Shown: positions 1-12,000 of the stretch, one piece after another
Position numbering within the stretch: position 1 is the first letter of the stretch
Layout: every line of letters begins with the position of its first letter
DNA from: Larix kaempferi
Lineage: Eukaryota; Streptophyta; Pinopsida; Pinales; Pinaceae
Reading direction: 5' to 3'
Assembly: GCA_027924585.1 (NCBI GenBank)
Contig: BSBM01000232.1
Span: 24,773,501 to 24,837,500 of the forward strand
DNA length: 64,000 bases
Notes under the pieces: model-generated
The model's input: the letters and a program-made list of their open reading frames with translations, nothing else
The model's database searches: none
What the model was told of the DNA's origin: nothing
Position numbers and translations under genes: made by a program

Positions 1-1158
1 ATAATGAATTAGTAAAAGGAATATTTAACTTATAAAAGAAATATTGTCCCACTTAATATCAAAGATTTAACTCTTGAATAATAGTTTTTAAGTTTATAGG
101 GTAAGAACATGTTTCTAAATCATGATAGATTTCATATTAGAAATATATTTTTATATTAGAAGAATACGGTAATGATTTCAAGTATTTTCCAATGTAAACT
201 TAGAACTATAAGTCCAACCCATATGGTTTAGGGGTGTAAAGAGAGGTTTCTCCTGCTAATCACATCGAATCACATCGGATAGAGCATAGCATTTATGACC
301 TACTATAAACATATCATTTCATATACATGAGTTATTTTCAAATAAATATGTTATATTTTACACTTAATTTTTTATTTTCCACGAGAGAAAAATTAATTGC
401 GCTGAGAGGCACTCTACAACCCAGTATGAGGGAGATCTTGTAACATGTGTGAGTTTGTCGAGTAACAAAATAATACAAAGTAAACAAAAAAGAATAATAC
501 AAAGTAAAAAATAATAAATATTTTGTCGGCCATAAACAAAAAAAGACTTTAGACCTTAGGATTATGTGATAAATATTATGTCCGTCATAAACAAAAAAGA
601 ATAATACAAAGTAAAAAGTAAATATGAGACCTAAACTAGAGACTTTACTTTTTACTTTTAATACAAAGTAAAAGGTAAATATGAGATTTTAGAGTGTTCG
701 TCGAGCTTGTGAGTAACAAAATAATACAAAGTAAACAAAAAAGAATAATACAAAGTAAAAAGTAAATATGAGACTTAAACTAGAGACTTTAGAGCTTAGG
801 ATTATGTGGCTCAGGTATTGCACTCAAGGAGCTATTAAATGAGAGGTTTGCACCTCGGGAATTTAGATCCCTCTCGACGCTTGATAGAGCCTAGGATTTG
901 GGTCTATGATGGTTTTATTGGTTTAAAACAAAAATACAATATCATATGTTGTGGCATTCCTCATTGTCCAAACTATTTTTATTGAACCACCTACCTTCTT
1001 CTAACTAACATAATATGAGATTTTCATAAGTTCCATGACTAGAAATATCGTTATAACTTTAAGCCAAAATCCTACTGTGAAATCAAACCAAACATATATC
1101 ACATCGGTTGGAAACAATATGACAATAAACTGCAAGAGACTCTCCCAAAAAATAATCA
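1..1158. other. AT-rich intergenic stretch, no gene seen
   Basis: No reading frame here looks like a protein; the 72-codon + frame starting at 1035 is the antisense shadow of the LINE remnant on the other strand. The stretch holds short AT-rich repeats (separate entry) and nothing recognisable as an RNA gene. Confidence 0.6.
460..790. repeat. dispersed direct repeat of about 50-60 bp, three copies
   Basis: The segment 460-510 recurs almost exactly at 711-761. A partly overlapping segment at 589-647 recurs at 735-790. All copies share the core AATAATACAAAGTAAA. The pattern suggests local duplications in an old transposon or intergenic sequence. No coding role is seen. Confidence 0.7.
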
Positions 1159-1557
1159 TCAAACCCACAAATCTTGACAAGTCTCACTTGTTACCCCACC
1201 ATGGTGTTCAATTAGATAGACAAAACCTAGGATTAATGAAAAACCTTCCGTAGAAAGGGAGTCAGTGAATTGGTCATGCTCCCTAAAAACATGGCAAATA
1301 GAGAACCTATCGAATATTCGAACAACCTCTTTAACACTAGACCCAAACTCCCAGAGATCTGGATTATGAATCATTTGCTCACTTATCATTCGTTTAACAA
1401 CCAATAATGAGCCGCCAAAGACTTGGAGAGAATGCACTCCTAACTCCGTAGCTTTCCTCACCAAAAGTTTTAATGCCAAGAGCTCGACCACATTATTTGT
1501 ATGTTGACCGCTACATGCTTTTATACATAAACAATGGTTGTCCAATAGATACAACAC
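1159..1557 (-). pseudogene. LINE RNase H-domain remnant
   Basis: The 132-codon open frame resembles the C-terminal RNase H-like domain (RVT_3 type) of plant LINE retrotransposons. It has an NNVVELLAL helix, then a stretch beginning LQVFGGSLLVV where the catalytic Asp of the usual GDS motif would be (here GGS), and a late HVFREHDQFTDSLS segment matching the usual HV.RE.N..AD.LS motif. No RT or endonuclease is found next to it, so it is a 5'-truncated, dead copy. The missing catalytic Asp also argues that it is inactive. Confidence 0.65.
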
Positions 1558-2380
1558 CGCTCCTAAGGTACATATCTTATTTGGAGCCTGATAAGCTCCA
1601 AAAAAAAATAAAATTTGTCAATATGTAGTTGCCCGACCTGTCACGACAAATCAGGGGTATCTTTGTTCTTTAGAGAATTAAAAATAGCTTCACCTAAGCA
1701 TACACTTGGAAAGTAAGGATCACAATCTCAACAAAGATCATACTACTCTGACTCAATGAGACCCTCTACACGATAAGGTACACGATAAGGAAGGGGATAG
1801 CTCTATAAGGCTTCAAATCCCCTTTGTCAAACTAGACTTTCAAACATGATTCATTCTCAAACTTGTTCCATAAATTCGATAAGTTTAGACAATTAGTGCA
1901 TTCCCCTCGTATGTTGAATAAAAAGACAGTGAACGTGATTGATGTTCTCGTGCCTAAGTATCCACCATTCAACCACCTTTTTCTTAGTCTTTGTTAGAGA
2001 ATCCGCATTGAAAGTCCTAGTACTCGATTAAAAACCACCCGTTTACTCTTAACTAAGTTTTTAAAATCTTTTACCCTTTAACTTAATTGAATAGAGCATA
2101 GTATTTACATTCAAAACTTTATGAGATGAATCTTAACATTTATGACTAAGTTTAAACAGATAATTTTAACAAACACTATCTTTTTTAAAAATAAACATAT
2201 TACAGTTTAACCCTGACTCTCATTTAAGGCGTTGTTTGCCCCCATTACTTACACCACTCACACTGATTATAGTTTTGAAAAATTAAATCTACACTAAGAA
2301 TTGGTTTGGTTGGTCACACAAGTGTCACGACCAACTCTCCGATACAAACGAGGACGAATGTCAAATCAGAACTGGCACAC
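1558..2380. other. upstream region of the ENR gene, no gene seen
   Basis: No convincing open frame. It lies between the LINE remnant and the putative ENR promoter and may hold distal regulatory sequence, but no specific element can be supported. Confidence 0.5.
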
Positions 2381-2382
2381 TG

Positions 2383-2389
2383 TATATAT
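2383..2389 (+). promoter_or_regulatory. putative TATA box of the ENR gene
   Basis: TATATAT lies about 335 bp upstream of the ENR start codon and about 140 bp upstream of the proposed first splice donor. Transcription would then begin near 2415. It is chosen for position and composition only; other AT-rich matches exist upstream. Confidence 0.4.
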
Positions 2390-2526
2390 TTCACCTGATT
2401 TAAACTATTTTCAACTCATCCTGGAAAATATCTTCTGTGCCCACATCTTCTCGTTTGTTTTCCCGGCCTGAAAACATTACTGGGTTTTGATCTAAGAACT
2501 TTTAAGCAGCTGCAGCCACAATCAAG

Positions 2527-2710
2527 GTTCGTTTCACAGCTCCGTTATACTAAAGGTTTTGCATAGATCAGACAGAAACTTGGGCTGTGGCATTGATGTC
2601 TTTTAAGTTCGTATTTGTGCTCTATAGTGGTTTTTAATACTAATACGATCTAGTGGTTTTTAATGCTAATATGATGTAGTGGTTTTTAATACAAATATCA
2701 TGATGTACAG
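2527..2710 (+). other. probable 5' UTR intron of ENR
   Basis: A donor AAG|GTTCGT at 2527 and an acceptor TACAG ending at 2710 would splice a leader exon to the segment starting 14 bases before the ATG at 2724. It would remove the minisatellite and the stray upstream ATGs at 2679, 2700 and 2703. The polypyrimidine tract before the acceptor is weak, so a transcript is needed to settle it. Confidence 0.45.
2625..2702 (+). repeat. 26-bp minisatellite, three tandem copies
   Basis: Units start at 2625, 2651 and 2677, each beginning TAGTGGTTTTTAAT and differing at a few positions. The array ends 8 bp before the proposed acceptor of the 5' UTR intron. Because of it the ENR frame appears open back to an ATG at 2679, which is very probably not the real start. 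Confidence 0.85.
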
Positions 2711-2723
2711 GTACCTGAAAGCC

Positions 2724-3015
2724 ATGGCTGCTGCAACTGGCTCTGGGCTTCAATTAGCTAGGGCTGCACTTTTCTCCTCTCAGTCAAATTCGGCGCCCAT
2801 GACTGCCCGCTCAGGAGTCTGTAATCTGACACCCATTATCTCATTTGCTTCCTCTCGAGGAACCCTTCTGCAATCCTCTTCTTTTCTCCCTTCTACTTTG
2901 CAGCTATCTAGGACCATTAAAACAGAGGCTGTTAAGCTCAGAAGAGGACCTACAGAGATCCGGGCTGTTGCCAATGATAACGGAGCGCCCTCTGGACTTT
3001 CCATTGATTTGAGAG
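2724..3015 (+). CDS. ENR (MOD1): ENR coding exon 1 (transit peptide)
   Basis: Encodes residues 1-97 and the first base of Gly98. Donor G|GTTTGG at 3016. Nearly the whole exon is plastid transit peptide; the mature enzyme begins shortly before the conserved SIDLRGKRAF block that spans the intron. The exon is separated from the other eleven by 28.3 kb, so automated predictors may miss it or call it a separate gene. Confidence 0.93.
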
Positions 3016-6000
3016 GTTTGGTTATCTTGTACCCCTATAACTTTTTAGTGGATTGATGATTTTTACAATAGTGTTTGTTTATGTTTTATTTAGAGATTGC
3101 ATAGAAGATATCGCTGTTATTAAAAGTGGGTGTTCAGGATATTTCGTTTCATGGGCGTAATCATCAGCTTTAGAGCAATATTAGATAACTCGAGTACATT
3201 TACACTGCACTTTAGGTCGACTAGAATATACGTGGTGCCGGATTCTAATGGTGATAGCCCTGGTCTTTGTCATAGCCAGTCAACGACAAGGGATTAGAAT
3301 GGAATCCCTGACTATGCCTGCTTTTCAACTTCATAATATTTCATAGATCTGTTAGCCTTTTTCAATTAATTTTTAATTTTGAGCTGGTAAAGCTCAAGGA
3401 TCGAATGTCGTGCTTATTAGGAAACCACGTTCTCATCCTACCTTCGGAAGTGTTTACACCCGAGAAGGGCCTCAGGTGCAAGTTTAGGGGCAGAGAAGCT
3501 GTCACCTCCTAAGCTCATCTCGCTTTTGTTTAGTCCTTGCCAACACCAGGGGGTGTTCTAGTGTTGCCTGCAACCCACTAATGAGCAATACAATGGGACC
3601 TTGGTTGACAGGTAGGTGAAATTTACTATATAGAAAAAGAGACTAGCGCTGACTAGGGGTTAGGGAGTCAAACTTAGGCGAGAGCTTATTTCCGTATGAT
3701 GACGGAGAATAATTGTGAGTCATCCCCGAAGTACGAATCTCACGAAACAAGACAAAACCATAACTTGAATCCGATTGTCTGTGTCAATGAAACGACGCTA
3801 TCCTGGTCGTCATGATGCAATCAAGGAACACGTTTCTTCACTCTGCATATCCTTGGGGATTGTGATACTCGCTCAGATGTGCTACAGTTTTAGCAAATCA
3901 GAATGAATATCCTCAATATCTACTAAACTGACCTAGGAAACAAGTAACGAGAGAGCTGCAAACACATGCTACAAGATTCAGGCACACAGAAAACAAGGAA
4001 AAACACGTGAGGACCAATTGCTCATGGCTCAAGCTTTTATTCAATCTTCAGACTTGGTGGAATTACACCAATAGAAGTCTAAATCTCAGGAGTCCAACCC
4101 CATTACAATGTACTAGTCATCATTAATAGACTTCTTGTCCTCCTTGAATAGCTCTTAGGCTAAATTCATGGATATGTGGATCTGCCCCAAAACAGGAGTT
4201 TAACTCCGTCAATGACTATGGTACCAATCTCTCTGAGAATGGGTCTTGCAGCTGCACTAAAAATTAACACTCCCTCTCAGCAAGAGAGGCATTCTCAATA
4301 ATACTAAGCTTGTCGAAGATAGAGGCTTAGTCCACACAACGGACAACTGCACCATGTCCTTGTCATGGTGAAACAACCTGTCATAGAATACAGGAATTTT
4401 TGAGAGCTTCAAAGAACTTTGAATGTCAGCAAACACTTTGATCTTAAAGATCCGAATGGAAGTTACACTTGACTTCCCTTGTTGTCTGAGAATCACTTTC
4501 CATATATCATTATCCATTTTCAACTGAAAAGCATTGTTCCAAACTTGAAGTTTGGCTAACTCCACATCCGTGGTTGAACTTGAATCAGTGACATGGCTCC
4601 CACTGTAGCAGCCTTGGAACCCCACAAAAGGTTCCTTAGTGAGATCAACTGAAGGCTTCTTGGCCTTCTCCCTCTGTTTCTTTGAATGAGAAGTCTCATG
4701 GATTTCTATGTTTGAGTCACTGTAAGACTCCCTCTTGATCTCTGAAACTTGACAGGGGTTATTCAATAGAGCTTTAACAGCATGTCCTGAAACCTTGTAA
4801 AGGTCTCCCTCTCGGACACCAATTTCAATAGCTGAGCTCAAATTTCCACCTTTAGTCCATACTAAAGCTTTTCCTTCTGAGAAGGCTATAGAGAACCCCT
4901 TGTCTTCTAAAATTGCCACTAAAAGAACATTCCTCTTTAAACCAGGAACATATAAAATTTCTTCAACATGAATTAACGTACTTGAATCAAGCTTTAAGGT
5001 TGTTGAACCAACTCCTTTTATTTCAAGGGTACTTCTGTTTCCCATCTCCACTTTCTTATTGAACTTTTTGGCCTTGTAACCCACAAGAGCCTTTTTGTAT
5101 CCAGTCATATGCTTGGTGGCCCCACTGTCAATCCACCATGAGTCTGATGAGTTGGAGATGGAACCTGAGAGAGCTGAAATAAGGTAGTACTCTTTTTGAT
5201 CTTTTTCTTTGGTCTCAACTTTCTATTTCTTTTGTTGAGGCTCTTCTTCTTCTGTAGCAGTTGAAGCATGGTGCTTCCCTTTATGCCAATTCTTGTTAGG
5301 AGGATTTCTACAAACGTTTGCATAATGACCGAGCTTGTTACATTTAAAACATCTTACTTTTGACTTATGAGAGTGATTACCTTGAGGTCTCTTACCTTTG
5401 TTCTGGTGCTGAGGGAAACTTCTTTCTCTCCTTGTCTTGGCAGTAAGAGCAAGGTTCTTTTCAGTTTGAGGTCCAGATCTACTCTGGATTCTGCCTTCTT
5501 CTTCTAGGCAATCATGCCATAATCTATCAAAGCTTGGTTGAGTTTCTCTTCCATTCACTGCTGAAAGGAATGTCTCCCAAGATGTAGGGAGGCCATCAAC
5601 AGCTGTTTGCACAAGATCATCATCATCTACTTCAACTCCAATTGCCATGAGTTGATCTTTTAACTGAGCAATCTTTGAGAAGAAAGAGGCAACTGTTTCT
5701 TTGTCCTCCATCTTCAATGAACGAAGTTGCTTTTTCAAGACCCTCTTCTGAGTAGGTGCCTTCTTCTCATAGAGATTATCTAAAGCATCAAAACATTCCT
5801 TAGCTGTCCTTAGAGGAGCTATTATAGGAATCAGAGTATCTTTGACTAAGTCAAAGATCACCCTCTTTGTTTTAGCTTTGCTTCTTCTTGAATGTTGCTC
5901 TTCCTTGAGCTGTTTTGGGTTCTTCCACAACATTAGTGACTAATTCATCCAAGTCATTTTCCTCCAAAATATTTAAAACCCTGGCTTTCCATGCATTAAA

Positions 6001-9000
6001 GTTTGACGCTCCTTCAAGCCTATCTTCTGCCTTTACAGAGTTAGAAGCCATCTCAAACCCTTACAGTCAATTTGCCAAGTAGGCTTCTGTGAAGTAGAGA
6101 TCTTGTCTTAGGATCGATGTAGTTTCTGTTGGCTGCAAAATAGAGTTAGCTACACCCTAATGCTCTGATACCATGTCAAAATTATAGGTTATGTACGTTT
6201 TATCGCATATAAAAAGCTTGATACAAGAACATGTAAACAATTGTACTGCTTAATTAAATTTAAACTGAGTTAAAACAAAAATAACATAATTTTCATCTCT
6301 TTCAACTTAATGCTCCATTTGGTCACTGCATTAATGTTGGTCCTCGAGAATCATCAAATGCTAAGTTCAGAAAAATAAAATGAATCTCAAATAACATTTA
6401 TAGTAAAATAACTATGTACTGCATTAAAGAATTAAAACCAACATTTGGATCCAACTTATACTCAGATAGTTCTGAGTTTGATCTTGTCACTGAAAGGACA
6501 AGTCAAACTGGTTAAACCATATACGTACCTTGAGAGAGAGAAAAAGGTTCAGGTAAAAAATAAACAAATCTTGAGTTCTTCAATCAATAAGCAAATGACA
6601 GGGATAAAAGAAACACATAGGTGCAGCAGACTTTGAGAGTCAAGCATGTAAGTAATTCCCACACATAAGAACTCACACAGACAGAGACAAATCAATCACA
6701 GCTGAAGTAAATCACAGAGATAAGATGGGTCCATAAACATTCTTAGACAGATCTGAGAAAGAAAGAAAATAGCAGAGATCACCGTGAAGAGATCAAATAA
6801 GCGAGATAGACCCAATTAAGAAAAATGCAGAGATAAACTCGTGAAAGCTTGTAAGACAGCCGTGAAGCCGTGAAGGGTGAAATCAAGAGTGAAACCATGA
6901 AGGGAAGAGGCAACTGTGAGAGTGATCAGCACGAGAGACAACAGTGTGAAGGGTGAACTCGTGAGAGACAGCCGTGAGACAAAATAAAATCAAATGCAGA
7001 GCTAAACCCGTGAGACAGCTGTGAAGGTAATCAGCTATGAGACAAATAAAAAATCAAATGCAGAGCTAAACCCGTGAGACAGCTGTGAAGGTAATCTGTC
7101 AGACCCGTGAAGGAGGAAAAGAAGAGCGGCTGTATCATCCTCGTCAAATCCGTAGAAGAGAAGACCAAAAACAAATGACCGGAGAAGAAGTGAGCACGTG
7201 AAGTGTAAGTTCATCATTAGTTAATTTTGAGCAAAGGTTTAATAGAAATTTATATAGTCTTAGAGTTAGAAAACTTTAGGATTAAAATAAAGTAAATAAT
7301 AAAAAAGAATAAATAAAACAAATAATAAAATAAAAAAGGTCAAAAGATAAAGTACCAATGGTACAAGGGTATTTACCAAAATAAAAAAAAACATAAAGTC
7401 AAAAAATAATTATTAATAAGTTTACCATAAAGTGAAGGTCCAAAAGGCAAAGGGTCCAAGAGTCTTTAAATAAAAAAAAAAACATAAAGTCTTTATTAAT
7501 AAAAATTAATAAGACAAAAAAATAATTATTTAATAGGTTTACCGTAAAGTAAAGGTCCAACAAAAGGTAAAAAGATCAAAACCATAAGTGGGACAAAACA
7601 TAAGGTAACTATAATAATACATGGTCCTTAATGTACCCTTAGGTAAAAAATACTCCACAAGGTAGGAGTCATCATAGTCAAAGGTGCACATAAGTGAGAG
7701 TGCTAGGACCAAGTAAGAATAGGACCATGAGTCAACAACCACAAGATCAAAGTGGACAAGCAATCAAATAGGACCAACAAGACCAAAGACTTTTCTGTCT
7801 CTCAAGATAGATAGTTTATATATTTTGTCATCACTGTATAAGGGGGAAGATCCAAACGGATGGTACTATCCTTTTGTCCTTAACACTGCTCCTAAGGGTT
7901 AGGTACTAGAGACATCGTCAAGGGGTGGCCAATCCCTTGGGAAGCAACCTAGCAATAACCGATTAGGAGAGGGGACAACAATATCTTCCATTCTTAATGA
8001 ATGGCTTTCAGCCCAAGGCTGAGCCTCAGTCCTAGACTGGGACATGTTGATCAACCATCTGGTCCATGACCAGGATCTCCATTCTCCCAGAGAATGGTCC
8101 TCAGCCTCAAGCTGAGCATTCAGTCCTAGACTGAATGTTGATCAACCATCTGCAGGACCTAGGAAGTCTCTGTCTCAACCTGCAGGATCTGCTTGGTCAT
8201 CGTGACCAAGAAACCGTCTGGTTCTAGACCAAAATACCCTAGAGACAAATAGGGGCCCTAGCCACATGCTAGGGACTTTGCCATGGCATCAATCTGCTTG
8301 GTTCTCGACCAAGAATCCCAGGAGACAGTTTGGGGCCCTAGGGTACCTTCTAGGGTCTTACTCATTACTCTGCCTGGTTAACTTGACCAGGAACCCTAGT
8401 TAACTGACTAGGGTACCATTCTCTCTGAGAATGGGTCTCGCAGCTGCACTAAAAATTAACACAAGTGTGGTGTCTTCTCATCTGGTAACTCTCACTGATT
8501 TCATTTCCTTTTTGCAGTCCTCCTAACAGCCCTTGAAAGGCACCCTTTTCATTGCTGATAAGTGTTGTTACACACCATCATTTCTGTGTGAACAATATAC
8601 CGTCCCTTTTCATAAGTGCTGAGCAAGTCTTCCCTGTTGAAAACATGCACCAATTCATGTATAAATTCATCGTATCCATGGAGTTTTGATTGATTAACTG
8701 CTATTTCAATAGCATTCTCTTGCTTATACACTTTTGTACAACTATGCACAGAAGCTTGAACATAATTTCTAAGTTTTGCATATGAAGATATCCCTTTTCC
8801 CATGCTTCTGAGAGTTAATAATGATTGTAATACTCCTTCTCTGACTGGTCGGATTTTTTGAAGTGAGCTGTCTGTAAAGTTCCATCACCTGATGACACAT
8901 ACAAACCACCACAGAAATGCTATGTCATTGATGTAATGAAAGAGACAGTTCCCTGAAACCCATCTATCTTAAAGTTCTTTGCTGTGTCAGATGAAATGAT

Positions 9001-12000
9001 CTTGAAGCCGTCGGAGAACTTTGTAGTGCTGCACAACTGTGTCAAGCATTTTAGGATAAGGAAAAAGCTTCTTGATATTCCACACATTGCAGTCAAAAGG
9101 CATGAACTCGATGAATTGCACTTTAAATGACTTTTCCTTTGCCATTTCTACAAAGTCACAAATTTCATCATCATTCAGCTCACACATCACAACATAATTT
9201 ACCTTCACAGGTTTGTAACCAAGATTAATAGTGGTTGCTATTGTTTCTGGAACTTTTGCATGACCTTTGTGTTGATTCAAGGATTTAAATTTTGCAGGCA
9301 CCAACATATCTCACTTCTAAGCTAATATTTAATGACTTCAATCCAACTACTTTGAAATTTGGATGCTTCTTTGCTAGGGTAAGACAATTTGTACTTGCCA
9401 GAGTTTTCAGTCCTTTTATTCTAGTCAAACCAACACATATATCTTCAATGTTTGGTCAAATAGTCGGTTCCCCACCAGTCAACCTGATCTTATCCACAGC
9501 TTCAGCAGGCATGCAATATTGATACCTTAGGTTGCATTGTTCTGTCAGGGACATTCTCAGGAAGGTATGCACCCTGCCAATGAATCAATATGCATATTTG
9601 ATACAGCTGCATTTTCCACAGATGATTCTGTGAAAGACTTTGCAGCAGAAGTTGTCAATGACCTCAAGACTATTTTAGAAATAGCATGGGATATTGCCCT
9701 TTGCAGAAATAGAGATGAAGAGAAACGCTTCAAAGAATTAATAGGTACTTGATGAGAATATAATGACTGCATCTTGTCATCAAGTACTAAATCACATTCC
9801 ATATTGTGAATCATAGCCAGTGTTGCAAGCCAATATTGAGCAACCCAACTTAAAGATCTCAATCTCCCTCCCCTGATGTTAACAAGTTGTGGTATGGAAT
9901 CACAAATTCTGTAGGGTTCATCCTGAATTAGTTATGTAGCTACAGTGAGAGATCCATAATGACAAAGCTGAAGCTATAGGGTTTACCCTCTGTCCTACTA
10001 GGCATCCCATTCTAGCCTTCACCCACTTTCCTACTAGGCATCTCATTAGCAAACAACCATTGGGGCATATCATGTGTTAAAAGATCCATCGTACTTCCTT
10101 TGTTTTGTGTGTTTTCAGCATGCAACTTGCTTGAACTTACCTCTTCGTCAAAACTTTATCTACCGATAGGCCTGGGACAAATGTGTGTTAACAGTGGCTC
10201 CACATGGGATAGTATCCCCCCTGTGGGATACCAAGAATCCCAAAATGTCTAATGATCTAGGAGGATTCCCACCGATCTGATGGCCTCAATCTTTGCAAAA
10301 AAGTCAGCACCCAGATTTTTGGTTTTAAAATAGATTTGGAAGCGTCCATGCTAACCAAGCAAACTAGATGTGGTGTATCGAATGGAGAAGCACATGTGTG
10401 CAAAGAGTGTTGGTGCTCAATCTTGGGGACACCGACACCAGAAGCTGAGCTCACGGTTATAATCCCGCCACTCTTCATATTCCAATTGTCAGTGAGTTTG
10501 TTGGCATGCGTCCTTGGCACCTTAGATCGCTTCTAGAACCCCAACGTGCACACCTTAGAAACAATATAAGGGGATAAACATCAATGGTGTTTTGTTTAGC
10601 TGGGAATCCTTGCTGCTGATCATTTCCTTCGTCTTAGCCACAGTCCTTTTCGAAGGAGAAGCCCCTTTATTGGGAGAGTAGGCAAGCCTGAAGAAGCCCG
10701 TTTATTGGGAGAGTAGGCAAGCTTGAAGAGGCCATGTTTTTGCAGATTAACGCCATTTTCTGTTGTAAAACTGTACTTTGCATCTTTTTAATGGATCAGA
10801 TCATTAATTGAAGTGGATCCGGAGTCATGGTCCATTTGGGTGAACTCCGTTATCAATTTGTTGTGCATTGCTTGGTGTTTTCCCAGTTCTAATTTTTAAA
10901 TTTCAGTCTTTTAATGCTGAATTTTGATTAATTAAGCTAATTTCTTTAGTGAAGTTACGTGAAATTGAGAAAGAATCCAAATTAGTAGAACGAAGCATTT
11001 AGTGCTAATTTTGAATCAAGTTGGTATCAGAGCAGTTGATTAGGGATTAACTCATATGCTGATTTGGATTCGCGCGAGTGTTGCTGTTGAATGCGAACTA
11101 GGTCTAAAGCTCAAGCGGGGAGAAAGTTTGCTTGAATAGTACAATCCTGAGATTGGTTCAAGAGGTGCATTCTAAAGACAAGCAATGGAGTCTTCAAAGG
11201 AAGGAAACCTCTTTGAATTTGGAGATATCTTTCGGAAATTCTTTTTGGAGTTGAAGACCATGGTGGAAGAATTATATAAGAAATGAAAGAAGAATGAAGA
11301 AGGCCCAAGTCAAGGAAAAGAAGAAGGAGGTGGTGGTGACCCTCCTTAAACTCCTTCATCCCCATCCTCTCCTTCAAGTTCAAGTTCCTCTTCAATTTCA
11401 CAAAAAAAAACCAGACAAGTCTGATTCTAATTTGCTACGTTGAAATTAGATGTGAAATTTGATTTGCCAACGTATAATGGAGAGCTTAATGCAAAGAAAA
11501 TAGATAACTGGATTGAGCAAATTGAGGTATATTGCAAGGTTCAAAAGTTTGTGGATGAAGAAGCAAAAGCCCAATTAGTTGCTCTTTGACTAGAAGGCAC
11601 AACATTGATTTGGTGGTACAGTAAGAATCAAGAAGTTATGCTTAAGAAAGGTAAAATGATATCATTTTCCTATTGGTATGAATTCATAGCTGCATTAAAG
11701 AAGCAATTTTATCTTTTTGGGTATATGCACAAGCAATAATCGATTAGGAGAATCTAAGGCAAAATAGAGGACAAAATGTTCAAGACTATACTCAAAAGTT
11801 TAGAAAGAAGGCATATACATTGGGCATTCCTATTTATACACAAGAAACTCTTTTGAAGTATTTTGGTGAGATGCATAGTTATTTAAGACATACTATTCTT
11901 ATGTTTACAACTTTAATCCAACTATGATGAAGTCTTTGTCCAATCCATTCGTATTGAGTCAAGGGGAAATAATGTTCATGACAACTTCTCAAAGAAATTA

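Larger units (their letters stand above)
4195..8461 (-). mobile_element. Copia-1: LTR retrotransposon with deleted pol
   Basis: Reading on the minus strand: 5' LTR 8461-6174 (TGTTAA...TTGACA), PBS 6173-6162, gag, start of pol, purine tract GAGAGGGAG (4278-4270) and the start of a 3' LTR at 4269. Gag and a protease-like segment are recognisable. Integrase, RT and RNase H are missing: only about 1.9 kb lies between the LTRs. The 3' LTR matches the 5' LTR for only its first 60-75 bases. Insertion-site duplications cannot be checked because the 3' LTR end is not found. Confidence 0.8.
6174..8461 (-). repeat. Copia-1 5' LTR, 2,288 bp
   Basis: Bounded by TGTTAA (minus strand, at 8461) and TTGACA next to the PBS at 6174. 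It has no coding capacity. Its first 600 bases (8461-7850) hold the hairpin array; the middle (7800-7220) is AT-rich; 7101-6780 is rich in GTGAGA-type direct repeats. The length is large for a Copia LTR, although some families have long LTRs. Confidence 0.72.

Noticed and set aside
2679-2723. upstream in-frame ATG as ENR start
   Set aside because: It lies in the minisatellite, upstream of a good splice acceptor, and adds 15 residues unlike a transit peptide start; the ATG at 2724 has a much better context.
6780-7110. GTGAGACAG/GTGAAGG repeats considered as a CRISPR-like or satellite array
   Set aside because: Units are directly adjacent and degenerate with no regular spacers; they belong to a plant LTR.
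10257-10520. 87-codon minus frame, also present in similar form at 23868-24080
   Set aside because: Both lie in the two LTRs of Gypsy-1 and are copies of the same LTR sequence, not a gene.
11111-11401. 96-codon minus frame
   Set aside because: Antisense shadow of the Gypsy-1 leader and gag start; low-complexity Leu/His content.
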